The notes beneath the pieces were generated by a model. It was not told where the DNA came from, made no database searches, and saw only the letters and a program-made list of their open reading frames with translations. Positions 15,409 to 24,049 of a stretch of DNA of 64,000 nucleotides are shown here, one piece after another (the stretch's first letter is position 1; each line of letters opens with the position of its first letter). This DNA comes from Sphaerimonospora sp050942215 (lineage in GTDB: Bacteria > Actinomycetota > Actinomycetes > Streptosporangiales > Streptosporangiaceae), in the NCBI RefSeq assembly GCF_050942215.1, contig NZ_CP192056.1, positions 4,774,001 through 4,838,000 on the forward strand. Direction: 5' to 3'. The position numbers were made by a program, and so were the translations under genes.

Positions 15409-18161
15409 CCTTGCTCCCCTTCTCTCATCGGGTAGCCCTGGTCCTCACTGATCTCCCCGCGCGCCACGGCGCGGCCCTTCCGTACGCCCTGCTGGAAGCT
15501 CGACAGGCGGCTCCGGGCACGGTCGGGTGACAGGACCGGCGGCGGCGCGGCGGAAGCCGCCGCCGCATCGGCCGAGCCCGGCACCAGGTTTGCCTTGGGG
15601 ACCCGCTTGGGCAGGCCAGAGGTGGTCTTACCGTCGGAGGCCGGCTGCTGGGCGACCGCGGCCGCGGTCTGCCACCCGGCGTCGACGGCGGACGGCCGCT
15701 GCCATTCCGACTCCGCCTCGGTCGGCGTGGTCCTCTTGAACCACGCCGACTCGACGGAAGCGAAGATCGGCAGGAACTCTTCGGGTGGCTCCTCCAGCGG
15801 CGCGTTCCGCAGCACCGGCATCGGACCGGTGGCCGCCTCGTCCGGGATGTCGTCGTAGCGACGCGGACGCAACCCGGCGCCCCCGTGTGGAGCGCCGGGA
15901 GGCACGGCGGGGGTGAAATGCGGACCTGTGTTGTGACCGAGGGGGGCCGTCGGGGCCGCGGGCGGGACGGCCGCGGGCGGCATGGCGGAACGCGGCGTGA
16001 TCGGCGAGCGCGCCGGCCATTCCGGCTGGCTCGGCTGGAGACTCGGCTGGGGGCTCCACGAGGGGGCGAACGCGCCGGCGTGGGTCGGCGGCTGGTAGGC
16101 GGGCCGGCTCATCAGCGCCTCCGGCAGCAGGACCATCGCGGTCAGGCCTCCGCCGTCGTGCGGTCTGAGCTGAACCCGGATGCCGTTGCGCAGCGCGAGC
16201 CGGCCGACCACGAACAGTCCCATCCGCCGGGACACCGACACGTCCACGACCGGGGGATGGGAGAGGCGATGGTTCGCCTGGGCGATCTCCTCGTTGGTCA
16301 TGCCGATGCCGGAGTCCGTGATGGAGATCATCACTCCGCCGCCGTCGATGCTGTTCCCCGACACGGTCACGCGGGTGTCCCTGGCCGAGAACGACAGCGC
16401 GTTCTCGACGAGCTCGGCGAGCAGGTGGATGACGTCGTTGACGGACTGCCCGGCGATGGCGACCTCTCCGGGCACGTTGAGCGCCACGCGCTCATATCCC
16501 TCGACCTCGGACAGGGAGGCGCGGAGCACGTCGGTGATCTCGACGGGCCGGCTCCAGCGGCGGGCGGGCTCCTGGCCGGCGAGGACCAGGAGGTTCTCAC
16601 TGTTGCGCCGCATGCGGGTGGCCAGGTGGTCGAGCTTGAACATGTCGGCCAGACGGCGCTCGTCCTGTTCGCCCTGCTCCAGACCGTCGATCAGCGTGAT
16701 CTGCCGCTCCACCAGGGTCTGCGTGCGCCGCGACAGGTTCACGAACATCGCGTTGATGTTGCTGCGGAGCTGGGCCTCGTCGCCCGCCAGCCGTACGGCC
16801 TCGCGGTGCACCTCGTCGAAGGCCCGCGCGACCTCGCCGATCTCGTCGGCGGAGTGCACACCGACGGGCTGCACCTCCGGCCGGCCGCGCCCGCCGTCGG
16901 TGTCACGCAGCCGCTGCACGAGTTCTGGCAGACGGTGGCCGGCGACCTCGAGCGCCTCGCTGCGCAGCCGGCGCAGCGGGTGAACCAGCGATCGGGCCAT
17001 GACGGCGGTGATGAGCAGGACCAGCAGCAGGACCGCGGTGATCAGGATGGCGCTGAACACGGCCGCGTTGCGTTCTGCCGTCTGGAGTTCGGCGCTCCTG
17101 GCGATGGCGGACCTGGTGATGGTCTCGGAGACCTCCCGCATCAGCTCCGCCTGCTTGCTGATCGCGCCGAACCACCGCTCCTCGTCGGAGCTCCTGCGGT
17201 CGAGGTTGCGGATCGGCAGCCCGGCCGAGTGGAGGAAGCGCGCCCGGTTGATGAAGAACCGCGCCCGGTCGATCAGCTGATTGGTCACGGTGTCGGCGTA
17301 GAACTGACGCTGGGCGATGGTCGCCTCGGCGTTGTACGAGGTCAGCTCGCTCCGCTCGCCGGCGGCCGCGGCCGTGAAGGCGTCGAACTCGTCCTGCTCG
17401 AACCGCTGCCTGGCCAGCGCCAGGGCGAGCAGCGCGCGCTGCTGCGAGACGGACTCCTGGGCGCGGGCCAGCGCGCCCAGCGCCTTGACGCTCGCGCCGA
17501 GCGCCTCGTCCGGAACGCCCTGCCCGGCCGCGTCGTAGAGCCGCAGCAGGTCGGCGGTGACGAGCCGATACTTCTCAAGGGTGCGCAGCGGCTGGAGCTG
17601 GCTTTCGAGCGCGATTTTACGCAGCGCGGGCAGGTCGGTCAGTCGCCCGAGCGCGCGGGAGAGTTCCGCCCGGCCGAGCTCTCCCAGCGTGTCACCGTCG
17701 GACGCGGCCTTGCTCCGGACCAGCTCCACCTCCGCGTCGACGACCTTGTGCTGGTTGTTGATGAGCGTGAGCACCGAGTTCGAGCGGCGGTTCCCCGCCA
17801 CGTATCTGACGGTGAGGTCGCGCTCCAGCTGGATCTCGTTGGCCAGCGCGCCGATGCGGGCGACGAGCTCGACCGCTCCGCGCACGCGCTGGTACTCGGC
17901 GGCGCTGCCGATAGAGGTGACCACCCGCAGGCCGCCGAACAGGACCGCGACGACGGTCGGCAGCACGATCAGAGCCAGGAGCCGGCTGCGCACGCGCCAG
18001 TTCTTCAGCGCCATCGGGCTTCCGATGGCGTGCTCGGCCGAGGTCCCGGTCCTGGCCCGCGGCGGCCGCCGCCCGCTCGCGGTGGTCGCGCCGCCGGCAC
18101 CCGCTCCGCCGGGCGGTTCGGGATCGGCGCGGCGACCGCCCTCGATCGTTGCTGTCCTCAC
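15405..18161 (-). CDS. cvnA: Conservon 1 sensor histidine kinase CvnA (nitrate/nitrite-sensor-like)
   Basis: 918-aa membrane kinase. A disordered N-terminus precedes transmembrane segment 1 (about 57-78). An extracellular NIT-type helical domain (about 90-360) and transmembrane segment 2 (about 368-392) follow, then HAMP. The helix L-D-H-L-A-T-R-M-R-R-N-S-E-N stands in the dimerisation position, and a HATPase_c domain follows (N-box L-V-E-N-A-L, G1 box D-S-G-I-G-M). A Pro/Ala-rich tail of about 280 residues ends the protein. Start GTG at 18161 has AGAGG 8 nt upstream. It heads the operon cvnA-B-C-D. The ligand is unknown. Confidence 0.93.
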   Translation of the reverse strand: MRTATIEGGRRADPEPPGGAGAGGATTASGRRPPRARTGTSAEHAIGSPMALKNWRVRSRLLALIVLPTVVAVLFGGLRVVTSIGSAAEYQRVRGAVELVARIGALANEIQLERDLTVRYVAGNRRSNSVLTLINNQHKVVDAEVELVRSKAASDGDTLGELGRAELSRALGRLTDLPALRKIALESQLQPLRTLEKYRLVTADLLRLYDAAGQGVPDEALGASVKALGALARAQESVSQQRALLALALARQRFEQDEFDAFTAAAAGERSELTSYNAEATIAQRQFYADTVTNQLIDRARFFINRARFLHSAGLPIRNLDRRSSDEERWFGAISKQAELMREVSETITRSAIARSAELQTAERNAAVFSAILITAVLLLVLLITAVMARSLVHPLRRLRSEALEVAGHRLPELVQRLRDTDGGRGRPEVQPVGVHSADEIGEVARAFDEVHREAVRLAGDEAQLRSNINAMFVNLSRRTQTLVERQITLIDGLEQGEQDERRLADMFKLDHLATRMRRNSENLLVLAGQEPARRWSRPVEITDVLRASLSEVEGYERVALNVPGEVAIAGQSVNDVIHLLAELVENALSFSARDTRVTVSGNSIDGGGVMISITDSGIGMTNEEIAQANHRLSHPPVVDVSVSRRMGLFVVGRLALRNGIRVQLRPHDGGGLTAMVLLPEALMSRPAYQPPTHAGAFAPSWSPQPSLQPSQPEWPARSPITPRSAMPPAAVPPAAPTAPLGHNTGPHFTPAVPPGAPHGGAGLRPRRYDDIPDEAATGPMPVLRNAPLEEPPEEFLPIFASVESAWFKRTTPTEAESEWQRPSAVDAGWQTAAAVAQQPASDGKTTSGLPKRVPKANLVPGSADAAAASAAPPPVLSPDRARSRLSSFQQGVRKGRAVARGEISEDQGYPMREGEQG

Positions 18162-18571
18162 TGGTGCAACCTCTCGCGCTGGTCCTCAGGAAAGAGTTTC
18201 GCGGTGGGCCCGTACGGGAAACCCCACAAGTCATCGGCAATTTGAGCATAAATGGACGAGCTAGACCAATGCTTCGGATATATTGGAACGATCCAAAAAG
18301 TACCGAATAGCGTTCTAACCTGGCCATAAGTGAGGTATCCAGCAGCATCCAAACGATCGCATGTCAGGTCCTAAACCGGGTTACGCCTTGGCATCGGTCC
18401 AAACCTCCAGTTGATCAGTTAGTTGGACATAATGGACGTTCGGGCAAGTTATATGACATATATGACCGAATGCTGTTAAGTCGTTCTGACTCCGGTACGC
18501 TTCTCGCCCGTCGCCCGTCTTAGCTTGATCACCTGACCAGTCGGGCGTCACTCCCCGCCAAAGGAGAGCTA
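18162..18571. promoter_or_regulatory. AT-rich divergent promoter region between cvn1 and the ABC operon
   Basis: The 410-nt spacer is markedly AT-richer than its surroundings, especially 18230-18480, with runs such as gttatatgacatatatgac (18448-18466). It must carry the promoters of cvnA1 (left) and the ABC operon (right). A candidate for the latter is CTGTTA (18473-18478), 17 nt, TACGCT (18496-18501). No reading frame is apparent in it. Confidence 0.55.
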
Positions 18572-19549
18572 ATGAGGCTTATGGGGCGAACCTTCGCCAT
18601 AGGTGTCGCGGCCGTGCTGGCCCTGACCGCTTGCAGCACCGAGACATCGTCCGACTCCTCCGCCGACGGCTCCGCTCTGGAGAAGACCACGCTGGTCGTA
18701 GGCACGATCCCCGTCCCGGACATCGCGCCGCTGCAGGTCGCCATCGACCGCGGCTTCTTCAAGGAGGAGGGTCTAGAGGTCAAGACCGAGGTCCTCGCGG
18801 GCGGCGCCATCGGCATCCAGAAGATCCTGGGCGAGAGCATCGACCTGACCCTCAGCGCCTATATCGGCACCTTCCTGGCGCAGGAGAAGGGCGCGGGGAA
18901 GTTCAAGTTCGTGGCCGACAGTTACGGCTCGGCTCCCGGCGCCTTCGTGATCATGGCTAAGAAGGACTCCCCCATCAAGAGCGCGGCCGACCTCAAGGGG
19001 AAGAAGATCGCCGTCAATACCTTCAACAACCTCAGCCAGCTGACGGCCGAGGTTCAGATGAGAGTGGCGGGGGTGACCGCGACCCAGGACCAGTTCATCG
19101 AGAAGCCGTACCCCGACATGCCCGCCGCCCTGGAAAACGGTCAGGCCGATGCGGCAGCTATGGTCGAGCCGTTTATCACCGTCGCGTCCAAGGCGGGCGC
19201 CAGAATCGTCGTCGACCAAATGATCGGGCCGACCGAGGACTTTCCCATCGCCGGCTGGCTGACCACGGAAAGCATCGCCAACAAGTACCCGAAGACGTTG
19301 GCCGCCTTCCAGCGTGCCCTGCACAAGGCCCAGGAGCTCGTCGCGAACGACCGGAAGATCGTGGACGAGGTGCTGCCCAAGTACACCAAGATCGACGCTG
19401 CCACGGCGGCGGTCATCGCCCTGGGCTCCTACCCGACCTCGCTGAGCGAGGAGCGGCTCCAGCGGGTGGCCGACCTGATGAAGGAGTACGGCTACCTGAA
19501 GACGGATCTCGACGTGAAGTCGTTGATCCTGGCGCCGCCGGCGAGCTGA
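18572..19549 (+). CDS. ABC transporter substrate-binding lipoprotein (NMT1/SsuA-like)
   Basis: 325-aa lipoprotein. The signal peptide ends in the lipobox L-T-A-C (Cys22), followed by a Ser/Asp-rich linker. The mature part is a periplasmic-binding fold of the NMT1/THI5/SsuA class: P-L-Q-V-A-I-D-R-G-F-F-K-E-E-G-L near the N-terminus and D-L-K-G-K-K-I-A-V-N in the middle. AAGGAGAG precedes the ATG. It is the first gene of a five-gene operon. Relatives bind sulfonates, nitrate, taurine or pyrimidine precursors, and the substrate cannot be read from sequence. Confidence 0.9.
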   Translation: MRLMGRTFAIGVAAVLALTACSTETSSDSSADGSALEKTTLVVGTIPVPDIAPLQVAIDRGFFKEEGLEVKTEVLAGGAIGIQKILGESIDLTLSAYIGTFLAQEKGAGKFKFVADSYGSAPGAFVIMAKKDSPIKSAADLKGKKIAVNTFNNLSQLTAEVQMRVAGVTATQDQFIEKPYPDMPAALENGQADAAAMVEPFITVASKAGARIVVDQMIGPTEDFPIAGWLTTESIANKYPKTLAAFQRALHKAQELVANDRKIVDEVLPKYTKIDAATAAVIALGSYPTSLSEERLQRVADLMKEYGYLKTDLDVKSLILAPPAS

Positions 19550-19579
19550 CGGAGACCGCCGCGAGATCGTGATCAGATC

Positions 19580-20353
19580 ATGAACCGGGTCCGAGTGTTC
19601 CGCGGCGTCGTCGGCGCCGCGGTGTTCGTCGTAGCGGTCGAGGCCGTCGGCCTCAGCGGACTGATCGACGAACGCTTCCTGCCCCGCATGTCGACGATCC
19701 TCGTCGGCGCGGCGGGCCTGATCGTCGACCCGGACTTCCTCGCCGACGCCACAGCCACGGTGACAGCCTGGGCCCTGGGGCTCCTGCTCACCGTGGCCGT
19801 GGCCGTACCCGCCGGGCTGGTGCTCGGCGCGCTGCCCGCCGCCGAACGTGCGGTCCGCCCGCTCATCGAGTTCCTCCGGCCCATCCCATCGGTCGCGATC
19901 ATCCCTCTCGCGATCCTGCTCTTCAGCGACAACCTGCACCTGAGGCTGGCCGTCATCCTGTACGCGTCGTCCTGGCCGGTGCTGTTGAACGCCATCTACG
20001 GCGTGAAAGACGTCGATCCCCTCGCCAAGGAGACCCTGCGCAGCTTCGGGTTCGGACCGGTGTCCGTACTGTTGCGTGTCTCGCTGCCCAGTGCCGCCCC
20101 GTTCATCGCGACCGGGGTGCGGGTCGCCTCCGGGATCGCGATCATCCTGGCGGTCAGCGCGGAGTTGCTGGCCGGCGGCGCGGAGGGAATCGGAATCTTC
20201 ATCACCGAGGCCGCCAGTGCCGGCCGGATCGACCTGATGTTGGCGGCGACCCTGTGGGCGGGCCTGTTCGGCGTTCTCTCCAACGCCGTTCTGGTCGCGG
20301 CGGAACGCCGGCTGTTCCGGTGGCACCGCGCCAGATCGGGGAACCCCAGATGA
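19580..20353 (+). CDS. ABC transporter permease (SsuC/TauC-like), first subunit
   Basis: 257-aa inner-membrane permease with about six hydrophobic segments. The coupling (EAA) loop reads D-P-L-A-K-E-T-L-R-S-F-G-F-G. Typical of the nitrate/sulfonate/bicarbonate uptake family. The stop overlaps the start of the second permease (ATGA), so the two are translated together and presumably form a heterodimer. Confidence 0.9.
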   Translation: MNRVRVFRGVVGAAVFVVAVEAVGLSGLIDERFLPRMSTILVGAAGLIVDPDFLADATATVTAWALGLLLTVAVAVPAGLVLGALPAAERAVRPLIEFLRPIPSVAIIPLAILLFSDNLHLRLAVILYASSWPVLLNAIYGVKDVDPLAKETLRSFGFGPVSVLLRVSLPSAAPFIATGVRVASGIAIILAVSAELLAGGAEGIGIFITEAASAGRIDLMLAATLWAGLFGVLSNAVLVAAERRLFRWHRARSGNPR

Positions 20354-21156
20354 ACCTGCGTTCCTGCGGACCCGTCTTCCGTCCACTCGGCCGGCTCTGG
20401 CTGGTGGCCGTCACGATCGCGATCTGGGAGATCGGCACCCGCACGGCCGAGCAGCCGTTCTTTCCTCCGCCCTCGGCGATCCTCGCGCGGATGCACGAAC
20501 TCTGGTTCTCCGGCCCGGTGTCCCGTCTCCTGCTGACGGACCAGGCGCTCAGCGATTTCGGCCCCAGCCTCGCGAGGCTGTTCGGCGGCTGGCTGGCCGC
20601 CGCCGTCCTCGGCGTGCTCGCCGGGATCGCCATCGGCTGCTCGCCCCGGCTGTCCGACTACCTGGACCCGCTGATCGACCTCGGCCGGGCCGTACCGCCG
20701 CCTCTGCTCGTGCCGTTCTTCCTGGCCCTGCTGAAGCTGGGCACGCCGGCACAGCTCGCCACGATCGTGTTCGGAGTGATCTGGCCGATCCTGCTCAACA
20801 CCGTCGACGGCACGCGCGGCGTGGATCGGCAGCATCTGGAAACGGCGCGCATCTTCGGGTTCTCCGCGTCCCAGCGCCTCTGGCAGGTCATCCTCCCCGC
20901 CGCCATGCCGAAGATCTTCGCCGGGCTGCGGCTCGCCCTGTCCCTGGCGCTGATCCTCCTGGTGATCGCCGAGATCTTCGGGGGCAGCGGCGGGATCGGC
21001 TACCAGCTTCTCTGGGCGCAGCGCAGCTACCTCTTCCCGGACATGTGGGGCTGCCTGGTCATGCTGGGCCTGCTCGGCTACCTGCTCAACTCCGCGTTCC
21101 TGCTGCTGGAGCGGCGCGTGCTCGCCTGGCACCGGGGCGCCAGGCAGACCAACTAA
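20350..21156 (+). CDS. ABC transporter permease (SsuC/TauC-like), second subunit
   Basis: 268-aa permease starting M-N-L-R-S-C-G-P. The EAA loop reads D-R-Q-H-L-E-T-A-R-I-F-G-F-S. It is clearly related to, but diverged from, the preceding permease. Overlap of 4 nt with that gene fixes the start. Relatives of SsuC/TauC usually work as homodimers, so a two-gene pair is less common. Confidence 0.9.
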   Translation: MNLRSCGPVFRPLGRLWLVAVTIAIWEIGTRTAEQPFFPPPSAILARMHELWFSGPVSRLLLTDQALSDFGPSLARLFGGWLAAAVLGVLAGIAIGCSPRLSDYLDPLIDLGRAVPPPLLVPFFLALLKLGTPAQLATIVFGVIWPILLNTVDGTRGVDRQHLETARIFGFSASQRLWQVILPAAMPKIFAGLRLALSLALILLVIAEIFGGSGGIGYQLLWAQRSYLFPDMWGCLVMLGLLGYLLNSAFLLLERRVLAWHRGARQTN

Positions 21157-21167
21157 GGGGGCATCCC

Positions 21168-21947
21168 GTGCTCAAGATCACCGATCTGGTCCATTCGTAC
21201 GGTACGCACCGGGTGCTCGACGGGGTGAGCCTGTCCGTCGCCGAAGGCGAGTTGGTCAGCGTCGTCGGCCCCTCGGGGTGCGGGAAGTCGACCCTGCTGC
21301 GCTCGATCGCCGGGCTCATCAAACCGTCCGGCGGCAGCATCATGCTCGGCGGCCGGCCGATCGACCGGATCCCGGACAACCTGGCGATCGTCTTCCAGGA
21401 CTACAGCCGCTCGCTCTTCCCGTGGATGACGGCGGTGAGCAACGTCGCGCTGCCGCTGCGGCGCAGGGGGCTGGACCGCAGGCACAGCCGGGAGGCCGCG
21501 CTGGCGGCCCTGGACCAGGTGGGCCTGGCCGACGCCGGCGGGAAATACCCCTGGGAGATGTCCGGCGGCATGCAGCAGCGTGTCTCGATCGCGCGTGCCC
21601 TCGCCTACCGCCCGGCGCTCCTCCTCATGGACGAGCCGTTCGGGTCGGTCGACGCCCAGACCCGCGAGGATCTGGAGGACCTGGTGCTGCGGGTCTGCGC
21701 ACACCACGGGATGACGATCCTGCTGATCACCCACGACATCGACGAGAGTGTGTACGTCGGGGACCGTGTCATCGTCCTCACCAGGTCACCCGCGCGGGTC
21801 GCCGCCGATCTGGAGGTCGGCCTGAGCGGCCCGCGCGACCAGATCGCCACCAGGCAGCTCGACGAGTTCGTCCGGCTGCGCGCCGAAGTCGGCCGCCTCG
21901 TCCGAGGCGCTTCCACCACCGCGACCACTGTTCTGGAGCAGCATTGA
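21168..21947 (+). CDS. ABC transporter ATP-binding protein (SsuB/TauB-like)
   Basis: 259-aa ATPase. Walker A G-P-S-G-C-G-K-S-T near residue 38, Q-loop V-F-Q-D-Y, signature M-S-G-G-M-Q-Q-R, Walker B L-L-L-M-D-E-P-F-G and H-loop I-T-H-D-I. The GTG start has AGGGGG upstream. The closest functional classes are nitrate and sulfonate importers. Its stop overlaps the TTG start of the methyltransferase, coupling transport and modification genes. Confidence 0.93.
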   Translation: MLKITDLVHSYGTHRVLDGVSLSVAEGELVSVVGPSGCGKSTLLRSIAGLIKPSGGSIMLGGRPIDRIPDNLAIVFQDYSRSLFPWMTAVSNVALPLRRRGLDRRHSREAALAALDQVGLADAGGKYPWEMSGGMQQRVSIARALAYRPALLLMDEPFGSVDAQTREDLEDLVLRVCAHHGMTILLITHDIDESVYVGDRVIVLTRSPARVAADLEVGLSGPRDQIATRQLDEFVRLRAEVGRLVRGASTTATTVLEQH

Positions 21948-22945
21948 TCGACTCGAACGACCCCATCTGGGACGCCATCGTCGGCATCACCCGGCTCGGC
22001 GCCATGGCCACGATGGCGGAGCTGGGCTGTGCCGATCACCTGGCGGGCGGCCCGATGAGCGTCACCGAACTGGCCGGCGCGTGCGGGGCGCACGCCCCCT
22101 CACTCGCACGGGTGATGCGCGAGCTGGCGGGCATCGGGATCGTCCGCACCGTGGGTCCCGGCGTCTATGAGCTGACCGAAAGCGGCCAGGCCCTGCGGGA
22201 GGGCATGCCCGGCAGCATGCGCGCCGCGCTGCGGGTGATGCTGGAGCCCGGCTACTGGCACGCCATGGGGACGCTGCCCGAGGCCGTACGGCTGGGCCGT
22301 TCCCCGTTCATCGAGCGCTTCGGGACCTACTACGACTACCTGGAGGAACGGCCCGAGGCCGCGCGGAACTTCAACGACTACATGGGGATCCGGGCCGCTT
22401 CGATCGAGCCGGCGCTGGCCGCCGCCTACGACTTCTCGGGCTGCGGCACGCTTGTGGACGTGGCCGGAGGAAGGGGGCATCTGCTCGCGGCCGTGCTCGA
22501 CGCGAACCCTCGGCTGCGCGGCGTGCTCCTCGACCGCGAGGGCGTGGTGGCGCACGCGCGCGAGGCGCTCGCCACACGCGGCTTCGGCGACCGGTGCGAA
22601 TTCGTGGGCGGCGACTTCTTCGAGGCCGTGCCCGAAGGCGCCGACGCCTACCTGCTCGCGAGCATCATCCACAACTGGGACGACGACGACGCACTGCGCA
22701 TCCTCGGCAACGTGCGGGACGCCATGGCCGGCGAGGGCCGGGTGCTGCTGCTGGAGATGGTGCTCCCCGACGACGATTCACCGCACATCGGCAAGGAGAT
22801 CGACCTGCGGATGCTCACCCTGCTGGGTGGTAGGGAACGGACCCGGAGCGAGTACGCCACCCTGCTCGGCAAGAGCGGCCTGTCGCTGTCGCGGGTGCTG
22901 CCGCTCCCCGCCGGGGCGAGCCTGATCGAAGCGCTCCCCGTCTGA
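21944..22945 (+). CDS. SAM-dependent O-methyltransferase (family 2, AcmB/DMKMT-like)
   Basis: 333-aa methyltransferase. An N-terminal winged-helix dimerisation domain (about 1-95) is followed by a Rossmann domain with V-D-V-A-G-G-R-G-H-L near residue 170. The family 2 motif G-G-D-F-F and I-I-H-N-W-D-D-D-D, including the His proposed as catalytic base, are present. The TTG start overlaps the ATPase stop and has GGAG upstream. Relatives methylate hydroxyls of small aromatic or polyketide metabolites. Coupling to an importer suggests that an imported compound is methylated; this is inference. Confidence 0.88.
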   Translation: MIDSNDPIWDAIVGITRLGAMATMAELGCADHLAGGPMSVTELAGACGAHAPSLARVMRELAGIGIVRTVGPGVYELTESGQALREGMPGSMRAALRVMLEPGYWHAMGTLPEAVRLGRSPFIERFGTYYDYLEERPEAARNFNDYMGIRAASIEPALAAAYDFSGCGTLVDVAGGRGHLLAAVLDANPRLRGVLLDREGVVAHAREALATRGFGDRCEFVGGDFFEAVPEGADAYLLASIIHNWDDDDALRILGNVRDAMAGEGRVLLLEMVLPDDDSPHIGKEIDLRMLTLLGGRERTRSEYATLLGKSGLSLSRVLPLPAGASLIEALPV

Positions 22946-22967
22946 CGGGATCACCGGGTCGGTGCGG

Positions 22968-23576
22968 TCAGGAGAGTCCCCGCTGGGGTACGGCGACGTG
23001 CGTGGTGAGGGCGTGCTCGACCAGAGTGATCAACGCTCTCTTGACCGACTCCCGATCACGCGCGTCCGTACGCACGATCGGAATATGCGACCCCAGCGTC
23101 ATCGCCTCCCGAATCTCCTCCTCACCATGAGGAAACCGCCCATCGAAGCCGTTGATCCCCACCACGAACGGCAACCGCGCCTCCTCGAAATAATCCACAG
23201 CGGGAAAACTATCGGCCAGCCGCCGCGTATCCACCAGCACCACCGCACCGATCGCCCCCCGCACCAGGTCATCCCACATGAACCAGAACCGATGCTGCCC
23301 CGGCGTCCCGAACAAATACAAGATCAAATCACGGTCCAGCGACACCCGCCCGAAATCCATCGCCACCGTCGTCGTCGTCTTATGCGGAACCAACCCCACA
23401 TCGTCCACACCCGCCGACGCATCGGTCATCACCGCCTCCGTCGTCAACGGCATGATCTCCGACACCGCCCCCACGAACGTCGTCTTCCCCACACCGAAAC
23501 CACCCGCAACGACGATCTTCGTCGACGTCAGCCCCCGGCCGGAACCGGCCGCGTCTCTAGAGCCTGCGAAGTCCAC
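22968..23576 (-). CDS. cvnD: Conservon 2 small GTPase CvnD
   Basis: 202-aa GTPase, identical in protein sequence to the conservon 1 copy up to the last few residues: this copy ends V-A-V-P-Q-R-G-L-S, the other V-G-A-P-G-R. P-loop G-G-F-G-V-G-K-T-T and F-G-T-P-G-Q are present. The GTG start lies inside the end of cvnC. Convergent with the methyltransferase gene, with only 22 nt between stops and no terminator visible. Confidence 0.93.
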   Translation of the reverse strand: MDFAGSRDAAGSGRGLTSTKIVVAGGFGVGKTTFVGAVSEIMPLTTEAVMTDASAGVDDVGLVPHKTTTTVAMDFGRVSLDRDLILYLFGTPGQHRFWFMWDDLVRGAIGAVVLVDTRRLADSFPAVDYFEEARLPFVVGINGFDGRFPHGEEEIREAMTLGSHIPIVRTDARDRESVKRALITLVEHALTTHVAVPQRGLS

Positions 23577-23750
23577 TGAGCACCCTCTCCAGCAAAGTCA
23601 CATCCGGCTTGCCCGCATCCAGCTGCGGCTGATGCACCTGCACCAACCCCTCAGCCGCCATGTCCGCGATGACCACACGCACCACACCCAGCGGAATCCG
23701 CAACAACGCGGACACCTCCGCCACCGACCGCACCTGACGGCACAGCGAGC
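22994..23750 (-). repeat. 757-bp direct repeat, copy 2 (matches 14034-14790)
   Basis: Second copy of the identical tract. Together the copies bracket the plus-strand ABC operon, cvnB1 and cvnA1, so recombination between them would delete 8960 bp including cvnA1, cvnB1 and the importer, leaving a chimeric conservon. Confidence 0.93.
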
Positions 23751-23997
23751 AGATGGCCTGCCGCTCCGGGGTGAGCGTGGAAAGGTCCTGGTCGACCATG
23801 GTGATGGACGACACGAGCGCCTCCATCGCGAGCTGCATACGCGGTGCCGTGCGCCCTCCGGTCACCGCGTATGGACGCACCAGAGAACTGCTGGGCTGCG
23901 GCGGCGGCGCCGAGGACGGGGCCGGGTTCGTACCGCCGTAGTGCCGGTGGGCATCGTCCACCGGCGGATAGGGCTCGTTGGTCCAACCGCCTGCCAC
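23557..23997 (-). CDS. cvnC: Conservon 2 DUF742 protein CvnC
   Basis: 146-aa DUF742 protein with R-P-Y-A-V-T-G-G-R-T, then the shared C-terminal half. A Pro/Ser-rich stretch precedes the domain and makes it longer than copy 1. I chose GTG at 23997 because AGGAGG lies 4 nt upstream; an ATG at 24018 in frame is possible but lacks a ribosome site. It lies downstream of cvnB with a short gap. Confidence 0.88.
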   Translation of the reverse strand: MAGGWTNEPYPPVDDAHRHYGGTNPAPSSAPPPQPSSSLVRPYAVTGGRTAPRMQLAMEALVSSITMVDQDLSTLTPERQAICSLCRQVRSVAEVSALLRIPLGVVRVVIADMAAEGLVQVHQPQLDAGKPDVTLLERVLSGLRRL

Positions 23998-24049
23998 ATG
24001 TCCTCCTGACCTCGTCATGCCAACGTCACCGGGGACGTCCGGTAGTCCG

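Noticed and set aside
18162..18571. AT-rich stretch as a replication origin
   Set aside because: No DnaA-box cluster and no dnaA/dnaN/gyr neighbours; a divergent promoter region explains it.
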